A DNA stretch of 64,000 nt from Bradyrhizobiaceae bacterium (GTDB taxonomy: Bacteria > Pseudomonadota > Alphaproteobacteria > Rhizobiales > Xanthobacteraceae): the NCBI GenBank assembly GCA_020853885.1, contig JADYXZ010000014.1:62001-126000 (forward strand). The letters are read 5' to 3'. The translations under genes and the position numbers were made by a program. The notes beneath the pieces were generated by a model. That model was given only the letters and a program-made list of their open reading frames with translations, was not told where the DNA came from and ran no database searches. Positions 24,681-35,264 of this stretch are shown here, piece after piece (the first letter of the stretch is position 1; each line of letters opens with the position of its first letter).

Positions 24681-26351
24681 GTGAACGGACTGGTCGAGTT
24701 CGTCAAGGCACTGGGCGCGGCGCGCGTCGCGGCGATGGCGGCGGTCACCGCGGCCCTGATCGGATTCTTCGTCATCATCATCCTGCGAATCACGACGCCC
24801 GCAATGGCGCCGCTCTTCACCGAGCTCACGATCGAGGATTCCAACCGCGTCGTGAAGGAGCTGGAGTCGCAGGGGCTCGCCTACGAGCTGCGCGGCGACG
24901 GCTCCACCATCCTGATTCCGAAAGATCAGGTCACCCGCATGCGCATGCGGCTCGCCGAAGCGGGCCTGCCGCGCGGCGGCTCCGTCGGCTACGAGATCTT
25001 CGACAAGTCCGACACGCTCGGCACCACCTCGTTCGTGCAGAACGTCAATCACCTGCGGGCGCTCGAGGGCGAGCTTGCCCGTACCATCCGTTCGATCGAC
25101 CGCGTGGCCGCCGCCCGCGTCCACCTCGTCATTCCCGAACGCCAGCTTTTCCAGCGCGACCGGCAGGAGCCTTCCGCGTCGATCGTGCTCCGCGTGCGCA
25201 GCCAGCTTGAATCCTCGCAAGTCCGTGCCGTCCGCCACCTCGTGGCGTCGGCCGTCCGCGGCCTGAAGCCCGAGCGCGTGTCGATCGTCGACGAGCAGGG
25301 CCGCCTGCTTGCCGATGGCATCGGCGTCGAGCAGGCCGGCATCGCCCCCGCCCTCGACGAGCGCAACGTCGCCTTCGAGCAACGCGTGAAGAACCAGATC
25401 GAGTCGATCCTCTCCTCCGTCGTCGGTCCGGGCCGCGCGCGCGTCACCGTGCACGCGGAGCTCGACTACACGCGCATCCAGCAGACCTCCGACCGGTTCG
25501 ACCCGGAAAGCCGCGTGGTCCGCTCGACGCAGAGCCGCGAAGAGGCTGCGCAATCGAACGAGGCGAGCCAGACCGAAGCCGTCAGCGTCGGCCGCGATCT
25601 GCCCGGCGGCAACCAGCAGCAGGGCGGCGGACAGCAGGGCGCAACCAAGGACTCTAACCGCAAGAACGAGGAAATCGTCAATTACGAGATTTCCCGCACC
25701 ACGCGCACCGAGGTGATCGAGCCGGGCCGCATCAAGCGGCTCTCGGTGGCCGTCGTCGTCGACGGCAATTACAAGCGCGGCGCGAGCAACAACAACGAAG
25801 TCACCTACGAGCCGCGCTCACAGGAGGAGCTCGACCGCCTGACCGCGCTCGTCCGCTCGGCGATCGGCTTCGACGAAAAGCGCGGCGACCAGGTGGAGGT
25901 GGTGAATCTCCGCTTCGCCGAGGCCGCCGGCACGCCGCAGATTGTCGAGGACGGCGGCTTCCTCAGCATGTTCCGCTTCACCACCGACGACATCATGCAC
26001 GCGGTCAACCTTCTGGTGGTCGCGATCCTGTCGCTGCTCGTGCTCCTCTTCATCGTCCGCCCGCTCGTCCGCCGCGTGGTGACGCCCGACGAGTCGATCG
26101 TTCCCGCGCTGCCGGCGAGCGCCGCCGAGGCGACGCTCGTGCGCCAGGAAGGCGAAAGCCTGCCGGCCCCCGCCGCCGAGCCCGGCCCGCGCTTCACGCC
26201 GGATTTCAAGGCCGCGCGCCAGATCGAGTTCGCGCAGGTCCAGGGCGAGGCGCACCAGCAGTCGATCCAGAAGGTGGGCGAGCTCGCCTCGCGCAATCCC
26301 TACGAGACGGTTTCCATCCTCCGCCAGTGGATGCACGAGAAGTCGGCGTGA
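24681..26351 (+). CDS. fliF: Flagellar MS-ring protein FliF
   Basis: 556 aa from a GTG at 24681, with GGGGGAG upstream and a product starting MNGLVEFVKALGAARVAAMA as FliF proteins do. One membrane helix at about 20-42, periplasmic ring-building motifs (RVHLVIPERQLFQRD, YSSV-like GPGRARVTVHAELDYTR), a low-complexity Gln/Gly loop (NQQQGGGQQGA), a second membrane helix near 440-460, and a C-terminal cytoplasmic tail ending SILRQWMHEK that binds FliG. It makes the ring in the inner membrane on which the flagellum is built. First gene of the fliF-fliG-fliH-fliN-flbD operon. Confidence 0.96.
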   Translation: MNGLVEFVKALGAARVAAMAAVTAALIGFFVIIILRITTPAMAPLFTELTIEDSNRVVKELESQGLAYELRGDGSTILIPKDQVTRMRMRLAEAGLPRGGSVGYEIFDKSDTLGTTSFVQNVNHLRALEGELARTIRSIDRVAAARVHLVIPERQLFQRDRQEPSASIVLRVRSQLESSQVRAVRHLVASAVRGLKPERVSIVDEQGRLLADGIGVEQAGIAPALDERNVAFEQRVKNQIESILSSVVGPGRARVTVHAELDYTRIQQTSDRFDPESRVVRSTQSREEAAQSNEASQTEAVSVGRDLPGGNQQQGGGQQGATKDSNRKNEEIVNYEISRTTRTEVIEPGRIKRLSVAVVVDGNYKRGASNNNEVTYEPRSQEELDRLTALVRSAIGFDEKRGDQVEVVNLRFAEAAGTPQIVEDGGFLSMFRFTTDDIMHAVNLLVVAILSLLVLLFIVRPLVRRVVTPDESIVPALPASAAEATLVRQEGESLPAPAAEPGPRFTPDFKAARQIEFAQVQGEAHQQSIQKVGELASRNPYETVSILRQWMHEKSA

Positions 26352-26359
26352 GGTGAACG

Positions 26360-27466
26360 ATGTCCACGGCCGCTGCCCTCGTCGACGCCCTCTTCACCCG
26401 CAAGCAGGACAAGCCTGCCGGCGGCGGAGCGAGCAATGGCGGCGGGAAGCCGCCGGCCCGCAGCAGCCACTCGCTGAACGGCACCGACCGCGCGGCGATC
26501 CTGCTGCTCGCCCTCGGCGAGCAGTACGGCACCGAGGTCTGGAAGCTGCTCGACGACGACGAGGTTCGCGCCCTTTCCCTCTCCATGTCGCAGCTCGGCA
26601 CGATCGAATCCGACGCGGTCGAGAAGCTGATGATCGACTTCGTCGGTCAGATGTCGGCGACCGGCGCGCTGATGGGCGACTCTTCCGCCACCGAGCGCCT
26701 GCTCTCGCAGTTCCTGCCGGGCGATCGCGTCGAGCAGATCATGGAGGAAATCCGCGGTCCCGCCGGCCGCAACATGTGGGAGAAGCTCTCCAACGTGCAG
26801 GAAGAGGTGCTCGCGAACTATCTCAAGAACGAGTACCCGCAGACGATCGCGGTGGTCCTGTCGAAGATCCGCTCCGAGCACGCCGCCCGCGTCCTCTCCA
26901 TCCTGCCCGAAGAGCTCGCGCTCGACGTCGTCAACCGCATGCTGAAGATGGAGGCAATCCAGAAGGACGTGCTCGAGCGCGTCGAGCAGACGCTGCGCAC
27001 CGAGTTCATGTCGAACCTGTCGCAGACGAGCCGTCGCGACGCCCACGAGCTGATGGCGGAGATCTTCAACAATTTCGATAGGCAGACGGAGACCCGCTTC
27101 ATCTCCGCGCTCGAAGAAGCCAACCGCGAATCCGCCGAGCGCATCAAGGCGCTGATGTTCACCTTCGACGACCTCCTGAAGCTCGACGCCCCGGCGGTGC
27201 AGACGCTCCTGCGCAATTTCGACCGCACCAAGCTCGCCGTTGCGCTCAAGGGCGCATCGGAGGCGGCGCGCGACTTCTTCAAGAGCAATATGTCGACGCG
27301 CGCGGCGAAGCTGCTGCAGGAGGAAATGGAGTCCATGGGTCCGATACGCCTGCGCGAGGTCGATGAGGCGCAGATGGCGATGGTGAGCACCGCCAAGGAG
27401 CTCGCGGCCAAGGGCGAGATCGTGATCGCCAAGGGCCACACCACCGACGACGAGCTGGTCTATTGA
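26360..27466 (+). CDS. fliG: Flagellar motor switch protein FliG
   Basis: 368 aa, starting 8 bp after fli[21 protein letters not shown] begins the N-terminal domain that binds FliF; the central armadillo domain includes the EHPQT-related [14 protein letters not shown]; the C-terminal domain has the charged torque helix around [20 protein letters not shown] with RGAAK-like alternating charges. FliG couples ion flow through MotA to rotation and is part of the C-ring with FliN. All three domains are present at normal length. Confidence 0.96.
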   Translation: MSTAAALVDALFTRKQDKPAGGGASNGGGKPPARSSHSLNGTDRAAILLLALGEQYGTEVWKLLDDDEVRALSLSMSQLGTIESDAVEKLMIDFVGQMSATGALMGDSSATERLLSQFLPGDRVEQIMEEIRGPAGRNMWEKLSNVQEEVLANYLKNEYPQTIAVVLSKIRSEHAARVLSILPEELALDVVNRMLKMEAIQKDVLERVEQTLRTEFMSNLSQTSRRDAHELMAEIFNNFDRQTETRFISALEEANRESAERIKALMFTFDDLLKLDAPAVQTLLRNFDRTKLAVALKGASEAARDFFKSNMSTRAAKLLQEEMESMGPIRLREVDEAQMAMVSTAKELAAKGEIVIAKGHTTDDELVY

Positions 27467-27473
27467 GGCACGC

Positions 27474-28142
27474 ATGACGACGCTGAAGACATCGGCACAC
27501 CATGCAGAGAACGCCTCGCCGGGCGAGCCGGTGAAATTCCTGTTCGACGTCGAGTTTGCCGGCGGCGGCCTGGAATCACGTGCGACGCTCGCCGCGGTCG
27601 AGGCCGAAGCTTTCCGGCGCGGTCAAGCCGCCGGCGAAGCCGAGGCGAACGCCAGGATCGAGCGCCGCCTTTCGACCGCTCTTGCCCAGGCGGCCGACAG
27701 GATCGCCGAGCTCGCCAAGAAATTCGACACCCTCGAACAACGCCTGGAGACCGAAGCCGTCGAGGTCGCCGTCGCGATCGCCAACAAGCTCGCTTCGGCG
27801 CTGATCGCGCGCGAGCCGCTCGCCGAGGTCGAGGGACTGGTCATCGACGTGCTCGCGCATGTGCGTTCCGCGCCGCACCTCGTCGTTCGCGTGAACGAAG
27901 ACCTGCTCGATCTTGCCGGCGCCCGCCTCAAGCAGATCGCCGACGAGCGCGGCTTCACCGGCCGGCTCGTGCTGCTGCCCGCGCCGGAGCTCAAGCCCGA
28001 CGAAGTCCGCATCGAATGGGCCGACGGCGGCGTCGAGCGCAGGCGCGAAGCGATTGAGACCCGTATCAACGAGGCGGTCGCCCGCTATCTCGCGCGCGGC
28101 GGCAGCCCGGCCGCTACGGCTGGCCCGGAGAAGCAAGCATGA
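27474..28142 (+). CDS. fliH: Flagellar assembly protein FliH
   Basis: 222 aa, 7 bp after fliG. An N-terminal variable part, a charged Ala/Glu-rich helical stretch (AFRRGQAAGEAEANARIERR, residues 44-63) and a C-terminal domain with VEGLVIDVLAHVRSAPHLVVRVNEDL match FliH (FlbE in Caulobacter). It acts as the stator and negative regulator of the export ATPase FliI in the cytoplasm; FliI itself is encoded 10 kb away. Sequence conservation of FliH is low, so the call leans on gene order as well as motif. Confidence 0.85.
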   Translation: MTTLKTSAHHAENASPGEPVKFLFDVEFAGGGLESRATLAAVEAEAFRRGQAAGEAEANARIERRLSTALAQAADRIAELAKKFDTLEQRLETEAVEVAVAIANKLASALIAREPLAEVEGLVIDVLAHVRSAPHLVVRVNEDLLDLAGARLKQIADERGFTGRLVLLPAPELKPDEVRIEWADGGVERRREAIETRINEAVARYLARGGSPAATAGPEKQA

Positions 28143-28501
28143 GTGACGACAACAAGAACCCCCCGCTGCCCGATCTCGAATCCGACGTGGAGCTCGTCAA
28201 TCCGAGCGAGCCGTCGCCGCCGACCGTGCCGGACGACTCCACGTCGCAGCGCTCCGCCGCCGAGTTGGAGGCCGTGTTCGACGTGCCGGTGCATGTGTCG
28301 GCCGTGCTCGGCCGCACGCGGATGGACGTCGGCGATCTGCTCAAGATCGGTCCCGGCACCATCCTCGAGCTCGACCGCAAGGTGGGCGAAGCCATCGACA
28401 TCTTCGTCAACAACCGCCTCGTCGCCCGCGGCGAGGTGGTGCTCGTCAAGGAGCGTCTCGGCGTCACCATGACGGAAATCATCAAGGCGGACCGTACGTG
28501 A
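28139..28501 (+). CDS. fliN: Flagellar motor switch protein FliN
   Basis: 120 aa, overlapping the fliH stop by ATGA. A disordered N-terminal 40 residues precede the SpoA domain: FDVPVHVSAVLGRTRMDVGD, then LELDRKVGEAIDIFVNNRLV and ARGEVVLVKERLGVTMTEII. It forms the bottom of the C-ring with FliG and FliM, binds phospho-CheY and docks the export ATPase through FliH. fliM is not in the window. Confidence 0.95.
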   Translation: MSDDNKNPPLPDLESDVELVNPSEPSPPTVPDDSTSQRSAAELEAVFDVPVHVSAVLGRTRMDVGDLLKIGPGTILELDRKVGEAIDIFVNNRLVARGEVVLVKERLGVTMTEIIKADRT

Positions 28502-28520
28502 ACGAACCTAGGAGACAGCT

Positions 28521-29909
<1,389 letters not shown>

Positions 29910-29939
29910 GGTCAGCTTGGACGAACCAGGACACCGCTC

Positions 29940-30012
29940 GTCCCCGCGAAAGCGGGGACCCAGGACCTCATCGAGTGTCTAAGTGGCGCTGGATTCCCGC
30001 TTGCGCGGGAAT
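29940..30012. repeat. Intergenic palindromic repeats
   Basis: Two short hairpins: GTCCCCGC-GAAA-GCGGGGAC (29940-29959) and ATTCCCGC-TTGC-GCGGGAAT (29993-30012). Both sequences are of the kind dispersed between genes in Bradyrhizobium and relatives. They lie between the convergent flbD and YbhB-like genes, where they could also end transcription. Confidence 0.7.
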
Positions 30013-30050
30013 GAGCGGATTGTCGTCCTCGCCGAGTTCCGTACCGCCTG

Positions 30051-30599
30051 TCACCGCCCGTACGTGTACGTCACGCTCGCCTTGGCGATCGTGTTGAAGT
30101 GCAGGTTGAAGCCGACCACGGCACCCGAGGAATTCTCGTTGACGTCGAGCTTGTCCGCCTTCACCGCGAAGATCGTGAAGATGTAGCGGTGCGGCTTGTC
30201 GCCTTTCGGCGGGCACGGGCCGAAATAGGCGGCACTGCCCGCGTCGTTGCGCGACTGCACCGCCCCCTTGGGCAGCTTGGCGTTGCCCGCTTCGCCGGTG
30301 CCTTCCGGCAGCTCTGTTGTCGCCACCGGCAGGTTCGCGACCTCCCAATGCCAGAAGCCGCTGCCTGTCGGCGCGTCGGGATCGTACATCGTCAGCGCGA
30401 GGCTCTTCGCGTCCGGCGGCACGCCCTTCCACGTGAGCGGCAGCGAGACGTTCTGGCCGCTGCAGCCGAACGCGTTGGCCGTGTACTTCTCGGGAATGGT
30501 CCCGTCCTTGTTGACCGCGGGGCTCGAAATCTCGAAGGCAAAGGCCGGGCCGGCCAGCATGGCAAGCGCGAGCGGCACGCACACACGAAGGCGTTTCAT
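30051..30599 (-). CDS. YbhB/YbcL family Raf-kinase-inhibitor-like protein, exported
   Basis: 182 aa with a signal peptide (residues 1-21, ending GPAFAF). SLPLTWKGVPPDAKSLALTM, YDPDAPTGSGFWHWEVANLP and CPPKGDKPHRYIFTIFAV are the conserved ligand-pocket blocks of the bacterial PEBP (phosphatidylethanolamine-binding protein) family. Its natural ligand is unknown. It is transcribed against the flagellar operon and, with the next gene, separates flbD from flhA. Confidence 0.93.
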   Translation of the reverse strand: MKRLRVCVPLALAMLAGPAFAFEISSPAVNKDGTIPEKYTANAFGCSGQNVSLPLTWKGVPPDAKSLALTMYDPDAPTGSGFWHWEVANLPVATTELPEGTGEAGNAKLPKGAVQSRNDAGSAAYFGPCPPKGDKPHRYIFTIFAVKADKLDVNENSSGAVVGFNLHFNTIAKASVTYTYGR

Positions 30600-30706
30600 G
30601 GCGAATCCTCCTCCCAGGCGGGTCCGCGCATGCTTCTTGATATTTGCCGTGAAAACGCGCCCCGCCGCGCAATGATCGGCCTGAAGGCCTTGCCCTGCAA
30701 GCGGTG

Positions 30707-32374
30707 TTAGGCCGCCGCGCGCGGCGCTTCCTGCGGGACGGCGGGTGCGGAAACCGGCTGTTTCGCCGTTGCCGGCACGAGCAGCGGCCGCCCCGCCCGC
30801 GTCTTCCAGAACGGCTTCACCTTGCGGAAGCCGGCATAGGCTTCTTCCGCCTCGTCGAGCAGGCGGCCGATATTCGCCTCCTGGTGCCCGGCGATGAGCT
30901 GCATGATGAAGAGCCGCTCGCGCGCGCTCTGCCGGCGGCCCGTTCCCGGTGCGATCTTCCCGGCAAGCTCGGCGGCAAGCGACTTGCGCACGGCGATGTC
31001 GTTGAGCCCGCCGAGCGCATCCTGCAGCCTGCGCAATACCGCGATCAATTCCTTCGCGCGCTTGCGCGCTTTCTTGGTCGCGGCAAGTCCCGCGAAGAAT
31101 TCCGCCGCATAGCGCAGCTTCTTCGCCTTGATGCGGAGCTCGTGGCGGCCCGCGTCATCCATCGCCCGCAGCAGCTTGCCGTGCTTGCGCACCTTGCGCC
31201 GCAAGAGCGCAAGCTGTTCGCCAGCATAAAGCTCGATCGGCGCATCCTGCCGCGTGCGCGTGAGCGCGTCGGCCTCGGAGCGCCAGTCGCCGTCCTCGAT
31301 CCAGCCGGCGACCTGCACCGCGAGCCGGCGGAACTGCGCCGACAGGATGGCCGCCCGCGCCGTGCGATAGGCCGCCGCACGCCGCTCCCGCACGTGCCGG
31401 TAGAAGCTCGCCACCGCCCGGTCCTTGGAAAACCGCGCGCGGATCGGCTCGACCACTTCGCTGATGAAGACGTCGAGATCGCGCGCCGGCCCGGTCTGCT
31501 CGCGCAGCCAGCGCAACTGCGCCTTCACCTCGTCCGCCCCCCTGCCCGACACGATGTCGCGGAAGAGCGTCATGGTCGTGCGGAACCGCCGCGCGGCGAT
31601 CCGCACCTGATGCAGCGCCTCGGCCCTGCCGCGGGCGACGCCCGCCCGGTTCTCCACCATGTGCCGCAGGCAGTCGTGCGCGATCGCCCGGAACGCCTCG
31701 GCGCGCGTCATTCCCGCGTGCAGATCGAGGTCCTCTGCCCTGGCGATCGCTTCGGCTTCGCCGTCGAGCAGCGCATAGCCGCGCGCGGATTTCGTCGCAT
31801 AGGAAAGCTCGAGCGGAATCTTGCCGTCGAGCTCCTGCGCGAGGCGGAACAGGTCGCCCCGCCGCCCGCGCCGCAATTCAAGCTCGACCTCGCAGATCGG
31901 CGCTCGCGCCTTGCCCGTGTCGATCTCGCCGTCGTCGAGCGCGAGCAGGATTTCCGAGTTGCCGTATTGCACCGGGATTTCCGTGCGGGAGACGCGCGTC
32001 TCGAATACGGGCTCCAAAGGATCGCGGAGGTCTGCAAGCATCGGCGCAAGCGGCGTGCCGGCTGTCGCGGAAAGATCCGGCCGGCTGCCCGCAACCTCGC
32101 GCTGCCATTCGCCGCGCTCGATCGCGCTGCCGTTGCCGTTCAGCGCCTTGATCGTCTGCACGCGCCGTTCGCCGATGTGGCGGACGCGCAGCGAGATGCC
32201 TTCCTTGCGCAGGCTCTGCCGGCGGTCGTCGAAATAGACGGAATCCTGGCGCACCGGCGCGCCCGCTTTTCCGAAGCCGGCGAACAGCACCGGATGCCGC
32301 CGCAGGCGCGCGATATCCTGCCGCCGCACCAGCAATTTCACTTCGATTTCCCGTGGTCCGCCCGCACCCGGCAT
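30707..32374 (-). CDS. CYTH and CHAD domain protein
   Basis: 555 aa. The CYTH domain (residues 1-210) opens with EIEVKLLV, the ExExK signature of the triphosphate tunnel metalloenzyme fold, and contains alternating charged tunnel strands such as VCEVELELRRGRRGDLFRLA. The CHAD domain (about 250-540) is helical and rich in Arg/Lys/His, with LHQVRIAARRFRTTMTLFRD and HELRIKAKKLRYAAEFF. CYTH hydrolyses inorganic tri- or polyphosphate; CHAD binds polyphosphate, so together they probably act on polyphosphate. It has its own promoter in 32375-32560. Confidence 0.94.
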   Translation of the reverse strand: MPGAGGPREIEVKLLVRRQDIARLRRHPVLFAGFGKAGAPVRQDSVYFDDRRQSLRKEGISLRVRHIGERRVQTIKALNGNGSAIERGEWQREVAGSRPDLSATAGTPLAPMLADLRDPLEPVFETRVSRTEIPVQYGNSEILLALDDGEIDTGKARAPICEVELELRRGRRGDLFRLAQELDGKIPLELSYATKSARGYALLDGEAEAIARAEDLDLHAGMTRAEAFRAIAHDCLRHMVENRAGVARGRAEALHQVRIAARRFRTTMTLFRDIVSGRGADEVKAQLRWLREQTGPARDLDVFISEVVEPIRARFSKDRAVASFYRHVRERRAAAYRTARAAILSAQFRRLAVQVAGWIEDGDWRSEADALTRTRQDAPIELYAGEQLALLRRKVRKHGKLLRAMDDAGRHELRIKAKKLRYAAEFFAGLAATKKARKRAKELIAVLRRLQDALGGLNDIAVRKSLAAELAGKIAPGTGRRQSARERLFIMQLIAGHQEANIGRLLDEAEEAYAGFRKVKPFWKTRAGRPLLVPATAKQPVSAPAVPQEAPRAAA

Positions 32375-32961
32375 GCGGGGACGCTAGCGACGGCCATTGT
32401 CACAAACAACGTCGCGCGACTGTCATAATTGCGCGAGCGGGTGTGGCGCCGGCAGCACAACGCCGACAGTCGGCGAGACGCGCTTCAACATCTCGGCGGC
32501 CCCACTACGGCCTGGCTACCATTCGTAGTGGCGATATTTTTTCCCCGCAATTATCCCCGGTTTCCCCATTCATCTGCACAGCCAGATCATGCTTTCGACG
32601 AAATCCGTTTTTCGCCGGACGGCGGTACGCTCAAGCATTGCGCGCTAGGATCAAATTCCATCGATATAAAGAACCCGGCTTCCCGCGATCCCGGCATCCC
32701 GGAAGCTTTCGCCGGTTCAGTCACAGCCAGCACAAAAATATTAGAAATATAATTCTAGAATAAGCAAATTAATAAGCAAATGGATTCTGCCGTCCGCTTC
32801 GCGGGTTCCCCCGCCCTGCTCGCGTCGTCGGATCGCCCGCGCTCCGTCGCAGCCGTTAACCGAACACTAACCATAAACCGGGCAATTTTTGCCGGGGGCG
32901 CAGCGTCCGGAATTGTCCGGGCGCCCGGGAGCCGAGTTTTCCCACGAATGAATTTTCCTGA
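32375..32961. other. Long intergenic region before flhA
   Basis: 587 bp between the divergent CYTH-CHAD gene and flhA. No open frame in it looks coding; the longest has the composition of a chance frame. The stretch 32520-32800 is AT-rich. The last 110 bp hold the flhA promoter elements listed separately. Confidence 0.6.
32856..32896 (+). promoter_or_regulatory. flhA promoter: CtrA box plus palindrome
   Basis: TTAA-N7-CTAACCAT (32856-32874) is one base off a CtrA site. The palindrome that follows (CCGGGCAA-TTT-TTGCCGGG, 32878-32896 with one mismatched pair) mirrors that of fliF. Seventeen bases, AACCATAAACCGGGCAA, are identical in both promoters. Confidence 0.75.
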
Positions 32962-35085
32962 ATGACCGATACGACCGTCGCCGCACCGGCTGCCAAGCCG
33001 GCCGGCTCCTTCTCCTTCGCGGAACTCGGCGCGCTCCTGAAGCGCGGCGACCTCGCGCTCGCGATCGGCGTCCTCACCATCCTGGTCGTCCTGATCCTGC
33101 CGCTGCCGCCGTTCCTGCTCGATTTCCTGCTGGCGCTGTCGATCATTTTCTCCGTGCTGATCCTGATGACGGCGCTGTTCATCCATGCGCCGCTCGAGTT
33201 CTCCGCCTTCCCCACCGTGCTCCTGATCGCGACCATGTTCCGGCTCGCGCTCAACCTCGCCTCGACGCGGCTGATCCTCGCGCACGGCCACGACGGCACC
33301 GACGCCGCCGGCCACGTGATCGAGGCGTTCGGCTATTTCGTCATGCAGGGCAACTTCGTGATCGGCATGATCGTGTTCTCGATCCTCGTGATCGTGAACT
33401 TCGTCGTCATCACCAAGGGCTCCGGCCGCATCGCCGAGGTCGCCGCGCGTTTCACCCTCGACGCCATGCCCGGCAAGCAGATGGCGATCGACGCCGATCT
33501 CTCCGCCGGCCTCATCAACGAAGACCAGGCGCGCACCCGCCGCAAGCAGCTCGAGGACGAGAGCGCCTTCTACGGCGCCATGGACGGCGCCTCCAAGTTC
33601 GTGCGCGGCGACGCCATCGCCGGCCTGCTGATCGTGTTCATCAACATCATCGGCGGCATGGTCATCGGTACGCTGCAGCAGGGCCTCTCCTTCGCCCAGG
33701 CCGGGCACACCTACACGCTGCTCACCGTCGGCGACGGCCTGGTCACGCAGATCCCCGCGCTGATCGTCTCGACCTCGGCGGGCCTCCTCGTGTCGAAGGC
33801 CGGCGTCTCCGGCGCCGCCGACCAGGCGCTGATGAAGCAGCTCTCCGGCTATCCGAAGGCGCTCGGCATGGCCGCCGGCGTCATGTTCGTGCTGGCGGCG
33901 CTCCCCGGTGTCCCCATGCTGCCGTTCGTCGTCCTCGGCGCCGGCGCCGCCGTCGTGGCCTGGCGCGCCGACAAGCGCAACCGCACGACCGAAGCCGCCG
34001 AAGCGAAGAAGACGGCCACGCCCGCCGCAGCCGCGGAGAAAGCCGCCGAAGAACCCATCGCTGAAACCCTGAAGATCGACGATCTCAAGATCGAGATCGG
34101 CTATGCGCTCCTGCCGCTCGTGAACGGGCCGCAGGGCGACGACCGCCTCACCGAGCAGATCAAGGCGCTGCGCCGCAATCTCGCGGCCGAGATGGGCTTC
34201 ATCATGCCCGCCGTCCGCATCCTCGATAACGTGCAGCTCGAGGCGAACACCTACGTCATCAAGATCAAGGAAGTCGACGCCGGCATCGGCAAGGTCTTCC
34301 CCGGCAGCCACATGGTCATGGACCCGTCCGGCCGGCAGGTCGATCTGCCCGGCCTGCATACGGTCGAGCCGACCTTCGGCCTCCCCGCCACCTGGGTCGA
34401 CAACGGCCTGCGCGAGGAAGCGGCGCTGCGCGGCTACACCGTGGTCGATGCCGCCACCGTCATGTCGACGCACTTGTCCGAAGTGTTGAAGGCCAACATC
34501 GCCGACCTGCTCTCGTACGGCGAGGTGCAGAAGCTGCTCAGGGAATTGCCGAAGGAGCAAGGCGAACTCGTCAAGGACATCGTGCCCGCGCAGGTTTCCA
34601 TCACCGGCATCCAGCGCGTGCTGCAACTGCTGCTCAACGAGCGCGTCTCCATCCGCGATCTCGGCACCATCCTCGAAGGCATTGCCGAAGCGCTGCCGCT
34701 CACCCGCAATCCCGCGCAACTCGTCGAGCACGTGCGCATCCGCCTGTCGCGCCAGCTTTGCGCCCAGCATCTCGCATCCGGCGGCTATCTCCCGCTCATC
34801 TCGCTGTCGCCGCGCTGGGAGCAGGCGTTTGCGGAATCGATCCTCGTCAACGGCGAGGACCGCACGCTCGCCATGCAGCCGTCGCGGCTGTCGGAATTCG
34901 TCAATACCGTGCGCGAGCGCTTTGAGGAGGCGGCCCGCGGCGGGGAAGCCCCGGTATTGCTGACAAGCAGCGCCGCCCGGCCTTTCGTCCGCTCGATCAT
35001 CGAGCGGTTCCGGCCGCAGACCCCGGTCATGTCACAGAGCGAAATTCACCCCCGGGTGCGCCTGAAGACCGTCGGCAGTGTATGA
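32962..35085 (+). CDS. flhA: Flagellar export gate protein FlhA
   Basis: 707 aa, normal for the family. The N-terminal 320 residues hold about eight membrane helices with the FHIPEP-family signature ATMFRLALNLASTRLILAHG and the conserved cytoplasmic loop (VAARFTLDAMPGKQMAIDAD, then LSAGLINEDQARTRRKQLED). A charged linker at 345-370 leads to the cytoplasmic domain (375-700) that forms the nonameric ring of the type III export gate and receives substrate-chaperone complexes. Unlike in Caulobacter, it does not follow flbD directly; two minus-strand genes intervene and it has its own CtrA-type promoter. Confidence 0.97.
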   Translation: MTDTTVAAPAAKPAGSFSFAELGALLKRGDLALAIGVLTILVVLILPLPPFLLDFLLALSIIFSVLILMTALFIHAPLEFSAFPTVLLIATMFRLALNLASTRLILAHGHDGTDAAGHVIEAFGYFVMQGNFVIGMIVFSILVIVNFVVITKGSGRIAEVAARFTLDAMPGKQMAIDADLSAGLINEDQARTRRKQLEDESAFYGAMDGASKFVRGDAIAGLLIVFINIIGGMVIGTLQQGLSFAQAGHTYTLLTVGDGLVTQIPALIVSTSAGLLVSKAGVSGAADQALMKQLSGYPKALGMAAGVMFVLAALPGVPMLPFVVLGAGAAVVAWRADKRNRTTEAAEAKKTATPAAAAEKAAEEPIAETLKIDDLKIEIGYALLPLVNGPQGDDRLTEQIKALRRNLAAEMGFIMPAVRILDNVQLEANTYVIKIKEVDAGIGKVFPGSHMVMDPSGRQVDLPGLHTVEPTFGLPATWVDNGLREEAALRGYTVVDAATVMSTHLSEVLKANIADLLSYGEVQKLLRELPKEQGELVKDIVPAQVSITGIQRVLQLLLNERVSIRDLGTILEGIAEALPLTRNPAQLVEHVRIRLSRQLCAQHLASGGYLPLISLSPRWEQAFAESILVNGEDRTLAMQPSRLSEFVNTVRERFEEAARGGEAPVLLTSSAARPFVRSIIERFRPQTPVMSQSEIHPRVRLKTVGSV

Positions 35086-35126
35086 TGCGGCCGGCCCGCC
35101 ACGGGGCCGTTGTCTTGCGTGCCGCC

Positions 35127-35189
35127 TAGGGTGCGATCGCTTCAGATGGAAGCGCTCGCGCTTCCATCTGAAGCGTGAATCGCACCCTA
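35127..35189. repeat. Long near-perfect palindrome 1
   Basis: 63-bp hairpin: outer arms TAGGGTGCGAT / ATCGCACCCTA (11 bp), inner arms of 17 bp (CGCTTCAGATGGAAGCG and its complement), loop CTCG, one 3-nt bulge. It lies 42 bp after flhA and could also terminate it. Confidence 0.85.
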
Positions 35190-35200
35190 AACTATTAAAT

Positions 35201-35264
35201 TAGGGTCGGATTCACGATCCAGATGGAGCTGCCCTGCGCTTCCATCTGGATCGATCCGACCCTA
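35201..35264. repeat. Long palindrome 2, related to palindrome 1
   Basis: 64-bp hairpin: outer arms TAGGGTCGGAT / ATCCGACCCTA (11 bp) and inner arms GATCCAGATGGA / TCCATCTGGATC (12 bp). Core AGATGGA and CGCTTCCATCTG are shared with palindrome 1, 12 bp away. Its right end runs into the ATG proposed for the next gene. Confidence 0.85.

Noticed and set aside
32353-32763. Possible small gene upstream of flhA
   Set aside because: No ribosome site, an amino-acid composition typical of noncoding translation, and AT-rich stretches; treated as intergenic.
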